From Cornus controversa (Eukaryota > Streptophyta > Magnoliopsida > Cornales > Cornaceae): a stretch of 64,000 nt of DNA. A program made the position numbers and the translations under genes. Shown in pieces: positions 37,101 through 46,981 of the stretch. The notes under the pieces are model-generated. The model was given only the letters and a program-made list of their open reading frames with translations, was not told the origin of the DNA and made no database searches. The DNA lies in the NCBI GenBank assembly GCA_026545225.1, contig CM048852.1, positions 55,311,146 through 55,375,145 of the forward strand, given 5' to 3'. Position 1 is the first letter of the stretch. Every line of letters starts with the position of its first letter.

Positions 37101-40100
37101 CTAATTCCAGTAGTCAATCTACTATATATATTTTATTTGAATTTTTAAATCCCTTCATTTGAAATCGATCCATCCATCCAAATGGAGCCTTAGTTTTAGT
37201 ATAAAAAAGGATATTATTAGAAGAGAATATTTTCCTTTGCCTCAACACCCAAAGGGAAAAATGAAAGTTCATACTCTTTTAACTTTTAAGCAATAAAATG
37301 CATGTGAAAAATAAAATTAAAAATACTTAACAAAAAAATAAATAAAAAAAAATTGAAGTGAAGAGCATAATAGCACAAAAATATTTGAAACTAAATAGTT
37401 ATAACCTTCGTGATCCAATCAGTTTTGCTCCATAAAATTCCTGGGGAACTCCTTCATGCGTTGTCACAACCATCACCTACATCATGCGTCCATAAACCAT
37501 CAATTTTTTTTTCAAGACATTTCCAAAATCTATATATAAAAAGAAAAAGAAAGAAAATAAAATAAAATAAAACTATTCAAAAAATTTAGCTTGCAGCTCT
37601 CCCTCTAAAATATTTTAGGCAACAGACATGCACCAAAAAGAATATATAAAATAAGATTTTGTCCAAGTGACAACAAGTTTCAAACATTCATTGATTTCAT
37701 TCTTCTGATAAGGTTCCCTCTACCCAAGGACCATCCAAGCTAAGATGAAAAGCAGATCATCTATAACATGGATATCATGAGCAGGGCAGCAGGCTAAGAT
37801 TAATCAACAATGATTATAATAATAATAAAAAGAAGCCTAAGTTCAGTCAATCCTGGGTCAGCTATCATTGTGTTAATCTGTTGCAGCTCAAAGGTGAAGT
37901 TCAAAATGGAAAAAATAAAAGTTTATCAATAAATAAAAAGCAAAAGACCAAGCCATGTCACCATAAATTAGCTAAAGCTTGTCAATATCCACAATCTTAC
38001 AATGAGGACAAGTTATGCTTGCATGTCTAGCATTTAAGAGCCTTAGCTCCTACACATCACTAATGAATAAAACAAATATCTGCAGATAGATAAAGAATGT
38101 ACCTCATCCCCCATTTCGCGTAGATACTTAATAAAATTCTGGAACCGATTTTTATACCCAGACACATAACTGCAGAAAAACAGAAAATAGACAGCCATTA
38201 GTGAACATCCATCAGGCTAGGAAATAAAAAAAAATTCATAAGTCGGGCTAGGAAAGATTTTAATGCAAATCACAACATAAATTTATAATTTCATATTTAT
38301 AATTTCATATCTGCATTTTGTTCTTAAAACAATTGAAGACCTGAACCAAGATTTTTATGCAAATCACAACATAAATTTATAATTTCTTGTCTGCATTTTG
38401 TTCGTAATACCAATGAAGACCTGAACAAGGCTGACAATTTCATTTTTTTGCTTGAAATTTTAGAACACTATGCATTAGAAGCATATTTTACATTAAAAAA
38501 TGGCTTCTACATGATTATCATTGACTTGTCCATAAAATGTTAACAGGATTCTTATGCTGAAGACAGTCTATTTGGTCTCTCCCTTGGTTTAAGGTGACAT
38601 TCTCATTCATTTTTCGTACAAGTTGACATAGAAATTAGTAAATTCCTACAATAAGGAAGGTGAACTTACAAATAAAACATGCAAACATATGAACTGAATT
38701 TATTTTCTTAAAGTACAGTATATTTGCCTTGAGACACTTGTGGATTCTCAACACACTTATTTTCTCATGATGGGCTTATTCCAGGATGTAATGTTTCCGT
38801 AATTCATCAGCCTGGGTTTCATCAGGGACCGGCTATGAAGCATGGATACTTCCCCGGAAGCCCCATGGCCGTATCGGATACGTATCCGGTACGGATACGG
38901 CCGGACACGTATCGGATACTCCCGGGAAGTATCCAATTTTTTTAAATAATTTTTTTATTTTCGGATACGCCTGGATACGTTTCGGATACATGGTGGATAC
39001 TTCTTGAATAAGTATGGGCAAACTTGTAATTTTTTTTTTTTTTTATAAAAAAGATGGTGGCCATATTGTAATATTAAAAAGCTTAGTTAAAAGGTGGAGC
39101 TTAATTTGTAATAAATCAAAAGATCTTGTAATGTTGAAAAAAAAAAATCTTTAAGTTAAAACTTAAAACTTAATTTGTGTTCTATTAATTTTTTTGTATA
39201 TATTTATATATATATTTGCCGTATCCCGCCATACCCGTATCCTATTTTTTTGAGATTTGCGGGACCGGCAGACCAGCCATCTTTCTTCTTCTTCACAATT
39301 ATCCAATCTTCTTTGTGCATTCACATCTAGTACTAAAAGCTGTTCCGAAACTTTTGATTGAACAAACCCAGCCGATCAAGTTGTTACAGGTTATAGGCAT
39401 CCAAGTGGTAAACTAATAATTATATGGTATGAATTAAGGCAGTACTTGTGTACATTATATTATTATATGGCAAGTCCAAGATGAGCATGAAGCAAAAAAA
39501 TTGCATTTTAAATGGATATTTAGTGTTGTTTCATGGGAAAAAAAAAACAAATTCTGAGAACAGGTCTTGAGAACTTGGAAAATATAAAACTGTTTTCAGA
39601 GAACTATAAAAGACAATTATCTAAAAACTGATATTTTTTTAACTGAAGTTTCAGAAAAAAATGTTTTTCAGAACAGTTTTGAGTTTTCTGATTTTCAGTT
39701 ATCTGAAAATACAAAACTGAACTAAAAAGGCCCCATAATTTCCTCAGAAACCATAAGGCACAATTATATATGAAATAGATTCTTGTTAGTTATGTTCTTT
39801 TTCAGGGTAAATTTTTAGTAGTCACGTTCATAAAACATAACTTGAAAAAAGAAAAAGTAGGCAACAAAAAAGGAAATAATATAAAGAAAAAACGAAAAAG
39901 ATCAAAAGAGATTAACTGATTGTATATCATGTAGCAATCAAATAAAAAAAAACATAATTTTAACAAGCAGGAAACGGAACAATTTTGAAAGTAATAAAAT
40001 TCACAATGTAGCTGAACACAAGCAATTTACGATTCCTACAGTGGCTAAAACAGATTAACAGTAAGCCAACAGCTACTTTTATGAAATCCACCTGGAAAAA

Positions 40101-41041
40101 AAAAAAAAAAACTAGCAATTGTAGCAGTTCCAATTAAATAATCCTAATTTGACAACCATATTAACATCTTCTTGAATTACAGCCAAGCTAAGAATACCAT
40201 TAGCCATAAAATTAAAATCATGACACATCAACTAGAAACTAAGTTGGACAGCTGGCCCAGTCATGGATGGCGGATACGACAATAAGCGCATGAAAGAAAA
40301 CACATAAAAACATAAGTTTGAGATAAATAAAACAATCTCAAAATGTGATTCCTTCATTGGATAAACCAACATATTGAGATAAACTGCACACCAGCAACAG
40401 CTGGCAGAGCACATTACTATACTATTGTTATTAGAAGAAAGGCATCTTTAAGCACCATAGAATGTTAGCCAATCTATAGAAACCCGCCAAATCTTTTACA
40501 GCTAACATTAACAACTCACACCATCAGAGTCAACACATCAAATACAAAGAAGGCATAACTAATCAAGCCCAAAACCATCAAATTGACAAAGAACAAAAAC
40601 ATAGAAACTAGCCAAATTCAGTTGTAAGAGTTGGAGTTGTACATTATATACTTGTATAATTAATTAAGAAGCAAAATTAGATACTCACGAAAAAGGAGAT
40701 GGCTCCACGAAAAGAGCGATACGCCGAGGCTTCGAATTGATTTCCGATTCAAGCAAAGGAGGAGGATTTTCCTCTTCTTCTTCCCTGACCTCTGTGATGG
40801 TCATTTTGCTAGCTGCAATAAAAGGTCGCTGCCTCAACTTCCCACTCTTGGGTGTTCTAGATTGCAAAGAACGGGTCTTTGTGCATAGCAGGCTAATGGG
40901 TTTTGTTCTCGAAGGACACAAACAAGAGACTCTCAGAGAAAATGGTGTATCTGATGAAGCAACCTTAGAGGAGGAAGAAGAGGAGGCATAGAAGAAAGGA
41001 GGAGAGAGAATGGGATTTATAGAGAGAGAAGACGCGGACAT
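31136..41041 (-). CDS. SQD2: SQD2, plastid UDP-sulfoquinovose:DAG sulfoquinovosyltransferase
   Basis: Eleven exons on the - strand: 40689-41041, 38103-38169, 37406-37476, 34275-34392, 34080-34153, 33811-33866, 33634-33717, 33225-33312, 33061-33138, 32165-32221 and 31136-31631. Together they total 1542 nt, or 513 aa, with every junction GT-AG. SQD2 performs the last step of sulfolipid (SQDG) synthesis in chloroplast membranes. The first exon encodes a Ser-rich transit-peptide-like leader, an acidic EEEEE stretch and then the conserved SKPRRIALFVEPSPFS^YVSGYKN. Later exons carry FPCPWYQKVPLSLALSPRII, FKPDIIHASSPGIM, SYHTHVPVYIPRYTF and HVGRLGVEKSL. The glycosyltransferase-4 EX7E pair is at residues 389 and 397 (ESETLGLVVLEAMSSG). 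The protein ends in AIWFWRKKRAQLLRP, close to my memory of Arabidopsis SQD2 (510 aa). The gene looks intact. Its introns are long because of several transposon insertions. Confidence 0.96.
32566..32896. mobile_element. hAT-like element in SQD2 intron 9
   Basis: 331 bp with inverted ends CTGTGTTACATG (left) and CATGTAACATAG (right; 11 of 12 match). The flanking 8-bp direct repeat CCTTTACC is perfect (32558-32565 and 32897-32904). Subterminal regions hold GGGTACGAGTATGTATCCG and GTCGGACACGGGTACTT-type sequence. It lies between SQD2 exons 10 and 9, so it is spliced out. Confidence 0.8.
33518..33635. repeat. 59-bp tandem duplication at a SQD2 splice donor
   Basis: Two adjacent 59-bp copies (33518-33576 and 33577-33635) differ at only a couple of positions. 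On the gene's strand the exon 7 donor (GGCAG^GTGAAAATAAAC) is at the edge of one copy, and the other copy carries the same GGTGAAAATAAAC sequence 59 nt downstream. Confidence 0.9.
34735..35375 (+). mobile_element. RTE-type LINE 3' fragment in SQD2 intron 3
   Basis: The + strand frame at 34747-34953 encodes FWYLGSIIQNDGEIDRGITS...GWTQWRQTSGILCDKK, the C-terminal end of a plant LINE reverse transcriptase. Downstream, frame-shifted pieces still read as CWALKKEQEQRLHVAEMRIL and RWMTGATRNDKVPNE. Several stops and shifts break it. The end, TATGGGATTAAGGC followed by a (GAT)n-like tail (35350-35375), is typical of RTE-clade insertions. It is a dead 5'-truncated copy, antisense to SQD2. Confidence 0.8.
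35681..37189. mobile_element. PIF/Harbinger-type MITE interrupted by a solo LTR
   Basis: The outer ends GGCCCCATTTGTATGGATGG (left) and, in reverse complement, GGCTCCATTTGGATGGATGG (right) are strong inverted repeats. The flanking triplets are CTA and TTA, fitting an imperfect 3-bp Harbinger target duplication. Removing the LTR and one copy of its 5-bp duplication leaves a MITE of about 364 bp. Located in SQD2 intron 3. Confidence 0.7.
35826..36965 (-). mobile_element. Solo LTR inside the MITE
   Basis: 1140 bp. On the - strand it starts TGTTGGAAATTTAG and ends TTTTACCCACA, as an LTR should (TG...CA). A perfect 5-bp direct repeat TGGAT flanks it (35821-35825 and 36966-36970). A TATAAATA promoter core lies at 36203-36210 on the - strand, followed by pyrimidine-rich leader sequence. 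No primer site, coding region or second LTR is present, so it is the product of recombination between two LTRs. The superfamily is not determined. Short frames inside it are not genes. Confidence 0.8.
38253..38430. repeat. Imperfect tandem duplication in SQD2 intron 1
   Basis: A roughly 90-bp unit sharing GCAAATCACAACATAAATTT, CTGCATTTTGTTC and GAAGACCTGAAC occurs twice in a row; the first copy has an extra short internal repeat. No other function is visible. Confidence 0.8.
38833..39260. mobile_element. hAT-like element (GTATCCG family) in SQD2 intron 1
   Basis: 428 bp flanked by GGGACCGG on both sides (38825-38832 and 39261-39268). The left part begins CTATGAAGCATGGATAC and is full of CGGATACGTATCC-type repeats. 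The right part has GCCGTATCCCGCCATACCC. The terminal inverted repeats are diverged, but the content resembles the element at 61034-61985. Confidence 0.68.
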
Positions 41042-41434
41042 GATGATTGATTGGGGATGTTAAATACTACTACATTAACGGTGGCTTGTAAGCGAGAGTT
41101 GAGTTGGGTTTGTGAAATTGATTAATATTCTGTGAAGGATGCGTGTAAAGTTGGAGGGAATCCAAGAGCCATGGGAGGACTCTCAATGGATATTCTTCTC
41201 AAAGATTGAGGAATATATGGAAGCTCTTGAAAGTATATGCTATTACTGCCTATTGAGAGGTTGAACTTCTTTTCTTTCAACGTGGGGTCATTCTTCAATA
41301 GGATAATATATATAGTATGAAATTGTCAGGGGCATTATGGTCAATTTAACAGAACATTTGTAATGAAAGTTTATTTGGGTCGAAAATGACGAGTTTTTTT
41401 TTTCTTAGAAAAATGACGAGTTAAATATCTATAT
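41042..41434. other. SQD2 5' flank
   Basis: Contains the presumed SQD2 5'UTR and promoter on the - strand. No separate gene seen. A 212-bp MITE begins 394 bp upstream of the SQD2 start codon. Confidence 0.45.
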
Positions 41435-41646
41435 GAGAAATGTTAAACGTCACAATTTTATTTCACGAATTTTAACTCGAATTTATGTGGTAGGTATTAA
41501 TACCATAAAGACTCCGTGTATGGAGGGAATCCCACCAATAATAACTTACCATTTAATTTTATCTCCTAAAATAATGGACTATACCACCTGTCACATAGAT
41601 TCGAGTTAAAATTCGTGATATTTATTCGAGACGTGTAGCATTATAA
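41435..41646. mobile_element. 212-bp MITE family, copy 1 (upstream of SQD2)
   Basis: Same length and sequence family as copies 2 and 3, in the opposite orientation. It has GAATTTTAACTCGAATTTATG near one end and the inverted ATAGATTCGAGTTAAAATTC near the other. Its last four bases differ from the family end and no target duplication is readable, so one edge has decayed. Confidence 0.75.
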
Positions 41647-41649
41647 AGT

Positions 41650-42004
41650 TTTTACAACCTTCAATTAACCATCTATAAATATAAATCGTTCACTTTAAAT
41701 TATTGAATATAATAAAAAAGTCTTGACGTAACGTTTAAAAAAAATTGTGAAATTAAAAATTTTTCCTTTTCCTAATAACAAAGGGCATCGTATTACTCCA
41801 CTGTGTGTGTCAGAGACTTTACAAAACTATCCAAAAAAATTCCGCCTCTCTCCCTCTAAGGTGTGATTTGATTATAAATTTATGATATGTCGACCTAAAA
41901 TCCTTGTTAATTTTTAGTTTTTGATCATCTTACTTATAAAACAAAATAAATTAAATTAAACCTTAGTTTCTCATCATCTTTTACATTCTGTTATTTTTAA
42001 TGCA
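41650..42004. other. Intergenic spacer
   Basis: AT-rich, with nothing recognisable. Confidence 0.45.
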
Positions 42005-42345
42005 GATAAAGTGCTAAAAAAAACACATCTTCAATTATGTAGGTGCATATATAACTCTTTACCGTTTGAAAATGATGTGCAATTAGTCCCTTCCGACAAA
42101 TTATTGTTCAAAATGGACCATTAGAGCTTTAAATTTTTTTTGAAAAGCCAAAATTACCCTTTGCTTTAAAAAAATTTATTTTTTTATTATCTCATAAGAG
42201 CATTTTAGTCATTTATTAATTTTGGTACAAAAAATTGTCAATTTGTCTTATTTGAACAATTTTTAAAATTCAAAGACGTTAATTAAACACTAGGAATATT
42301 TTGTACATTCTGTATATAGCGGAATATTTTTCTTGCACTTTATCC
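42005..42345. mobile_element. GTGCAAAAAA-type inverted-repeat element, copy 2
   Basis: The left end GATAAAGTGCTAAAAAAAAC and the reverse complement of the right end, GGATAAAGTGCAAGAAAAAT, are inverted repeats. The right side also carries the CTATATACAGAATGTACA block seen in the element at 21634-22130. No target duplication found and no coding capacity. Confidence 0.45.
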
Positions 42346-43285
42346 TTTTACAATTAATGTTAAATTAAAGCTATTTTTTTGATTCAATTGATTTTTATTT
42401 TTCTTTATCTTTTATATAATGATATTAATTTTCAGTTTTTTCAGAAAATCATTTTCCATAATGGATGGTGTCTAAATAGGAATCTCTCCTTGATTGAAAC
42501 TTGAATTAATTTATTCCTAACAACCAATTGATGAGTTGTTTATTCCTTGTTGGTAGCCCAATCGATATAAAATGAGACTTAAAATTGGAGTGTATAAATA
42601 TCTTAGAATAATAAGATATTCGATTGGATATCCTCTTCTTAATTATTCATATTCTTGTGGGACTCATATAGCTAGCGAATATGCATGTATCTTTTGGGCC
42701 ATTAGTATCAATATGAGGTGGAAGCCACTTCTGGCGCTCTATTTTTTCTGTTTTAAAAATTCAAATGAGCACCATTATTATTTGCTACATCATTATTTTG
42801 AAGAACGTCTACGCACCTTATTTAAATATATCGGATAAATCTCATTTGTATGTGTTCAATATATACTATAAAACTCACTACACGCGTATAACACATAAGA
42901 TCCAAATTCATTTGTTGTATCTATACCGGACGTAGATGTTCTCCGTTATTTTGATCTAATCTTCTCTCTCTAGCAATGGTTAAATGTGGTTTTTGATGAT
43001 ATTTAACATTTCACAGGCCTTGCTGAGGCAAATGAAAGCATTACAGTGCCCTTGAGCCAATGATATCAGTCTGAAGAAGAAGAAGAAAAAAAACATGTTT
43101 TAAATGAATGACCAATCAGTCTCAAAGTATAAAGGGGTTTGGTATTTTTGCGCAAGAAAAAAAAACATGTTTTAAATGAATGACTAATCAATCTCAAACT
43201 ATAGAGGGGTTTGGTATTTTTTTCATACTCAAAACTCATCATGTCTTCAAGTAGTTGTCGGTGTGTTTTTAGCATATGAGTCTAA
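42346..43285. other. Intergenic, with a 72-bp tandem duplication
   Basis: No recognisable gene. At about 43087-43222 a 72-bp unit sharing ACATGTTTTAAATGAATGAC and AGGGGTTTGGTATTTTT occurs twice in tandem. Open frames over it come from the repeat. Confidence 0.55.
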
Positions 43286-43744
43286 GGCATTGTTTGGATT
43301 GAAGGATTTGAAAGGATAAGGAGAGAAAAGAACGGAGAGGATAAGTCATGTTGTATTTGAATAGCTTCGTTAAAAGAAAAGAAAGGATGAGGTTATCCCT
43401 CTTTATCTCTCATATCTTATCCCTCAAAAATGAGAAGATTATGAGGGAAATGATAGTGTTTAAGTAGTATTTTACTAATTTCAAGATTGCCTTCAACAAT
43501 TAGAAACAGAAAATTGTTATTCCACGCATGTCCCATAAATATAAAAAGATATGATGATAATTTAGTCGTTATTCTTTCGCTCCCCTATCTTATCCAAACA
43601 AGAAAGTTATCATCTCCTTTCTTTTCTCTCATATTTATCCAAACATAAATAGAGTTTGTTACTATCCTCTTCTCTCCTTTCTTTTCTCTCATAACTAATG
43701 TTATCCTCTCCTTTCTTTTTTCTCGTGTCTATTCAAACGGAGCC
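43286..43744. mobile_element. PIF/Harbinger (Tourist-like) MITE
   Basis: 459 bp with inverted ends GGCATTGTTTGGATTGAAGG (left) and, in reverse complement, GGCTCCGTTTGAATAGACAC (right). It is flanked by TAA on both sides (43283-43285 and 43745-43747). The interior is rich in CTCTCCTTTC/GAAAGGAGAG-type stretches. No transposase. Confidence 0.72.
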
Positions 43745-43823
43745 TAAAGGATATGCTGCGAATATAGAATTCAAAGCTTAGGATGAGCTGCAAAATTAGA
43801 AGAAAACTTTTACTTAATAAATA

Positions 43824-44243
43824 TGGTAAATTACTCTCACCTCTATGAGCTTGGCCTAATTACTCTCAAATTAAAGTTTTTACAAAATTATTGTGACACT
43901 CTATTAGACTAACAATTCATTAAACAAAATCACATCTAATATATAATTACAAAAATATCTTCAAATTATAATGCTTTTGTGCAAAAATAACCTCAATTTC
44001 TAATTATTTAACTAAGATTCATATGTTTTATATATACATTTTCTCCATAAATACCACACCAGCACTGCCGCCATCGAGGATAATTTTGATATTTTAATTT
44101 TTTTTATGTTATCTGACATTAGTAGAGTTGACTGTCAATTAAAAATTATGTGGAATAAAGTCAATTAAATCTTAGAGGAGATTCATCACCATATTTTAAA
44201 AACTTTAATATAAAAGTAATTAGAAGGTTAGAGTAATTTATCC
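43824..44243. mobile_element. MULE-like MITE with perfect 9-bp target duplication
   Basis: 420 bp. The left end TGGTAAATTACTCTCACCTC and the reverse complement of the right end, GGATAAATTACTCTAACCTT, are inverted repeats. TAATAAATA flanks both sides exactly (43815-43823 and 44244-44252). The ends match the GGTAAATTACTC family of the cluster at 18-21.6 kb. Confidence 0.82.
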
Positions 44244-44252
44244 TAATAAATA

Positions 44253-44513
44253 CTACTTGCTTCAAAAGGTTCCCCGATTAAGATTAGCACTCAACAAGGT
44301 AATATCACATTATGATTCTTTTTATTATCATTGTCGGATCTACTTGTGTCTGTTGATATATATGTCTATATCTACGACACTATTATGTACTCGCAATCGC
44401 GACGGTTAGATAAAGTAATTTTATATTATAAATAGCAAAAGGCATTTTTCATGTAATTTTTTAACTACTTTTGATCATAGATGACCTCTTTTGCCCTTAT
44501 TACACCGATCTTC

Positions 44514-44561
<48 letters not shown>

Positions 44562-45114
44562 CAAAGGGACATGACAAGACAAGTCGCAAGGGTGCACGAC
44601 CAACCAAAAAACAATGTAATGATACAAACCAAAAGAAAAGACCGAGTATGGGCCAGTGTGCCTGAAAATGGTAACCATCAATGTTGTCTATAGCCCAACT
44701 TCAATGGACTTTGTTAACAAGTTTCGGCCCATGAACAATAACAATTAGGCCAAAATTTTGGGGATACATAAAACAGTCTATACATAATGGATTTGGATAT
44801 AATAATGTGCGATCACTTTGGTGCTTCAATTTTCCTTCTTCCCAAACAAACACAAATTCTCTCAAAGAAAGCATGTGGTAGTGTTACTATCATAAAACAG
44901 TAAGGTGAATGATTACCTAGACTAGTGCATTCCACTATACAGAGAGGCCCTTCTTGCTCCTAGTCAAACATGCATCTTCCCAATTCCCACCAAAAATGTT
45001 TTCAGCACATGACTAATTATTTTGACAAAGTAGATAAATAAAAATAAAGATATATATATATATATATATATATATATGGTTTCCTAATATTCACCCCAAG
45101 CCGGCAAGCTCACA
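44253..45114. other. Intergenic, with a (TA)n microsatellite
   Basis: A long (TA)n tract at 44519-44558 and another near 45050-45077. Open frames across the first tract are repeat-derived. No recognisable gene. Confidence 0.55.
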
Positions 45115-45123
45115 TTCACTAAA

Positions 45124-45335
45124 GAGCAATGCTACACGTCTCGAATAAATATTACGAATTTTAACTCGAATCTATGTGGCAAGTTATATAGTCCATTATT
45201 TTAAGAAATAAAATTAAATGATAAGTTATTATTGGTGGGATTTCCCCCATACACGGAATCTCTGTGGTATTATCACCTGCCACATAAATTCGAGTTAAAA
45301 TTCGTGAAATAAAATTATGAAGTTTAACATTTCCC
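45124..45335. mobile_element. 212-bp MITE family, copy 2
   Basis: Begins GAGCAATGCTACACGTCTCG and ends AACATTTCCC. The inner ends carry GAATTTTAACTCGAATCTATG and its inverted partner. The flanks TTCACTAAA (45115-45123) and TTCACCAAA (45336-45344) match at 8 of 9 positions, a Mutator-type 9-bp target duplication. Confidence 0.86.
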
Positions 45336-45344
45336 TTCACCAAA

Positions 45345-45529
45345 ATTCTCTCTCTCTCTCTGGACTCTCTCTCATGCATGGCCAACAAAAAGAAGAGGTA
45401 GGCCATTAAGAGCACATAAAAAGAAACGCTGATGACAAGAGTCTCTATATACCTTCTGTGTAATCCTCATGCGACTCATTGCATGTTCATACTCAAATCT
45501 AACAAACCTCTAAGCACATTTATGGTATA

Positions 45530-45563
<34 letters not shown>

Positions 45564-46091
45564 AATTAAGCAACCATTCTTACCTATCTTTATCGTGAAG
45601 ACTATATATATATATATAATTCTAGATATATATGATGAAGTTTTTCCTTGATATATATGACAAGAATTTATAATGAATGGATGAATCTCATATTTTCACA
45701 CTAGGTAAATTTAATGAATTAAAAGAATTAGAGTCATAGAAGTTTCATTTCACATCATAAAGTGTGGTTATTCACTCATCAATAAACTTCAATTCTAATC
45801 CTTAAACATTACCATTGAAATTAATTAATATGCATAGATAAGTAATGAAACACTTAAAAATCAAGTAAAAATTGGTGAAACGATCTATTTCCTTTCAGTT
45901 TATACGGTCCATGTGATAAAGAAAATTTTAAGTGGAGTGCCATTAAGATTTTTTTGTGATGCATAGCATAAAAATAAGTACCATTTTCCTATATGTGTGC
46001 GTGTAAATTTGTAATACTATGTGAATGGCTGCTACAAGTGGTGAGTGCATGAATGAAACTCCTGTTTAGTCCGCGATCAACCCAATTGAAC
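45345..46091. other. Intergenic between two MITE copies
   Basis: AT-rich with (TA)n runs near 45535-45562 and 45603-45619 and a (TC)n run near 45348. No gene seen. Confidence 0.5.
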
Positions 46092-46100
46092 AAACGTAAA

Positions 46101-46312
46101 GAGCAATGCTACACGTCTCGAATAAATATCACAAATTTTAACTCGAATCTATGTGGCAGGTGATATCGTCCATTATTTTAGGAGATAAAATTAAATGGTA
46201 AGTTATTATTGGTGGAATTTCTTCCATACACGCAGTCTTTATGGTATTATCACCTGCCACATAGATTCGAGTTAAAATTCATGAAATAAAATTGTGATGT
46301 TTAGCATTTCTC
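46101..46312. mobile_element. 212-bp MITE family, copy 3
   Basis: Begins GAGCAATGCTACACGTCTCG and ends TTAGCATTTCTC, with the same internal inverted blocks as copy 2. AAACGTAAA flanks it exactly on both sides (46092-46100 and 46313-46321). It ends 330 bp before the josephin-like gene, so it may lie in that gene's promoter. Confidence 0.9.
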
Positions 46313-46572
46313 AAACGTAAATGGTGCAAATTTCTTAAATACAGTGAGAAAAAGCTATGAAATGGATTTTCTTCCGTCAAATCTCTTTTTTTAACTTCAC
46401 AAACTTTAATTCTGTGATTCAGATTCACGTGATCATTTTGTCCTTTATCTTCTCCTTACACTCCATTCCCTTTTATTTGTTTTGCCCTTTCATCAATTCA
46501 TCAATAAATACTCTCCACATCCTCTCCAACTGCCCCCTTCTTCCATCCTCATAAATCTCCTCTTCACCCCTC

Positions 46573-46613
<41 letters not shown>

Positions 46614-46619
46614 AAGTTT

Positions 46620-46646
46620 ATGATGATAATATACCTACATAAATGA
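46620..46646 (+). other. Possible 8-codon upstream ORF overlapping the josephin-like start
   Basis: ATG at 46620 opens a frame of eight codons whose TGA (46644-46646) overlaps the main ATG (46643-46645) as ATGA. It matters only if transcription starts upstream of 46620, which is likely but unproven because the nearest TATA-like run (about 46596-46616) lies just before it. Confidence 0.35.
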
Positions 46647-46981
46647 GGAAGCGAGTAGGTTCTAGTCCTGATGTCAATGACAGACCAACCTTCTTCCACA
46701 AGCATGGTGGTGGTATCAAAATTACCATAAACAAGAAGAGGGCCATTCGTATATGGAGTACTTTCAAGCTGTCCAAAAGCTCAAGCCTTTCATTTCTAAA
46801 GCTTATTGGAGCTAAGGTGGCGAGAGTTCTACGTCTTGTGTCCACGAGGAAGAGTAGGTCTCCATGCAAGGCTTCTTCATCAAGCTTGGCACGGTCTCAA
46901 TCATACGTGGACCGGATTGATTCTCATCGAGCTGAAGCTATAGAGGACTGTATTGAGTTCTTGAATTCTTCTTCATTGTAG
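46643..46981 (+). CDS. Josephin-like small basic protein
   Basis: 112 aa in one exon. The protein is Ser/Arg/Lys-rich with three recognisable blocks: SSPDVNDRPTFFHKHGGG near the N-terminus, LIGAKVARVLRLVSTRKSRS in the middle (about residues 54-73), and SHRAEAIEDCIEFLNSSSL at the C-terminus (about 94-112). I recognise this as the plant family annotated 'josephin-like protein', which despite the name lacks the catalytic Josephin deubiquitinase domain. Its function is unknown. I recall At5g01225, between SQD2 and the FtsJ-type gene in Arabidopsis, as a member; the same position here supports the call. The start is the first in-frame ATG and matches the family N-terminus. Confidence 0.8.
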   Translation: MRKRVGSSPDVNDRPTFFHKHGGGIKITINKKRAIRIWSTFKLSKSSSLSFLKLIGAKVARVLRLVSTRKSRSPCKASSSSLARSQSYVDRIDSHRAEAIEDCIEFLNSSSL

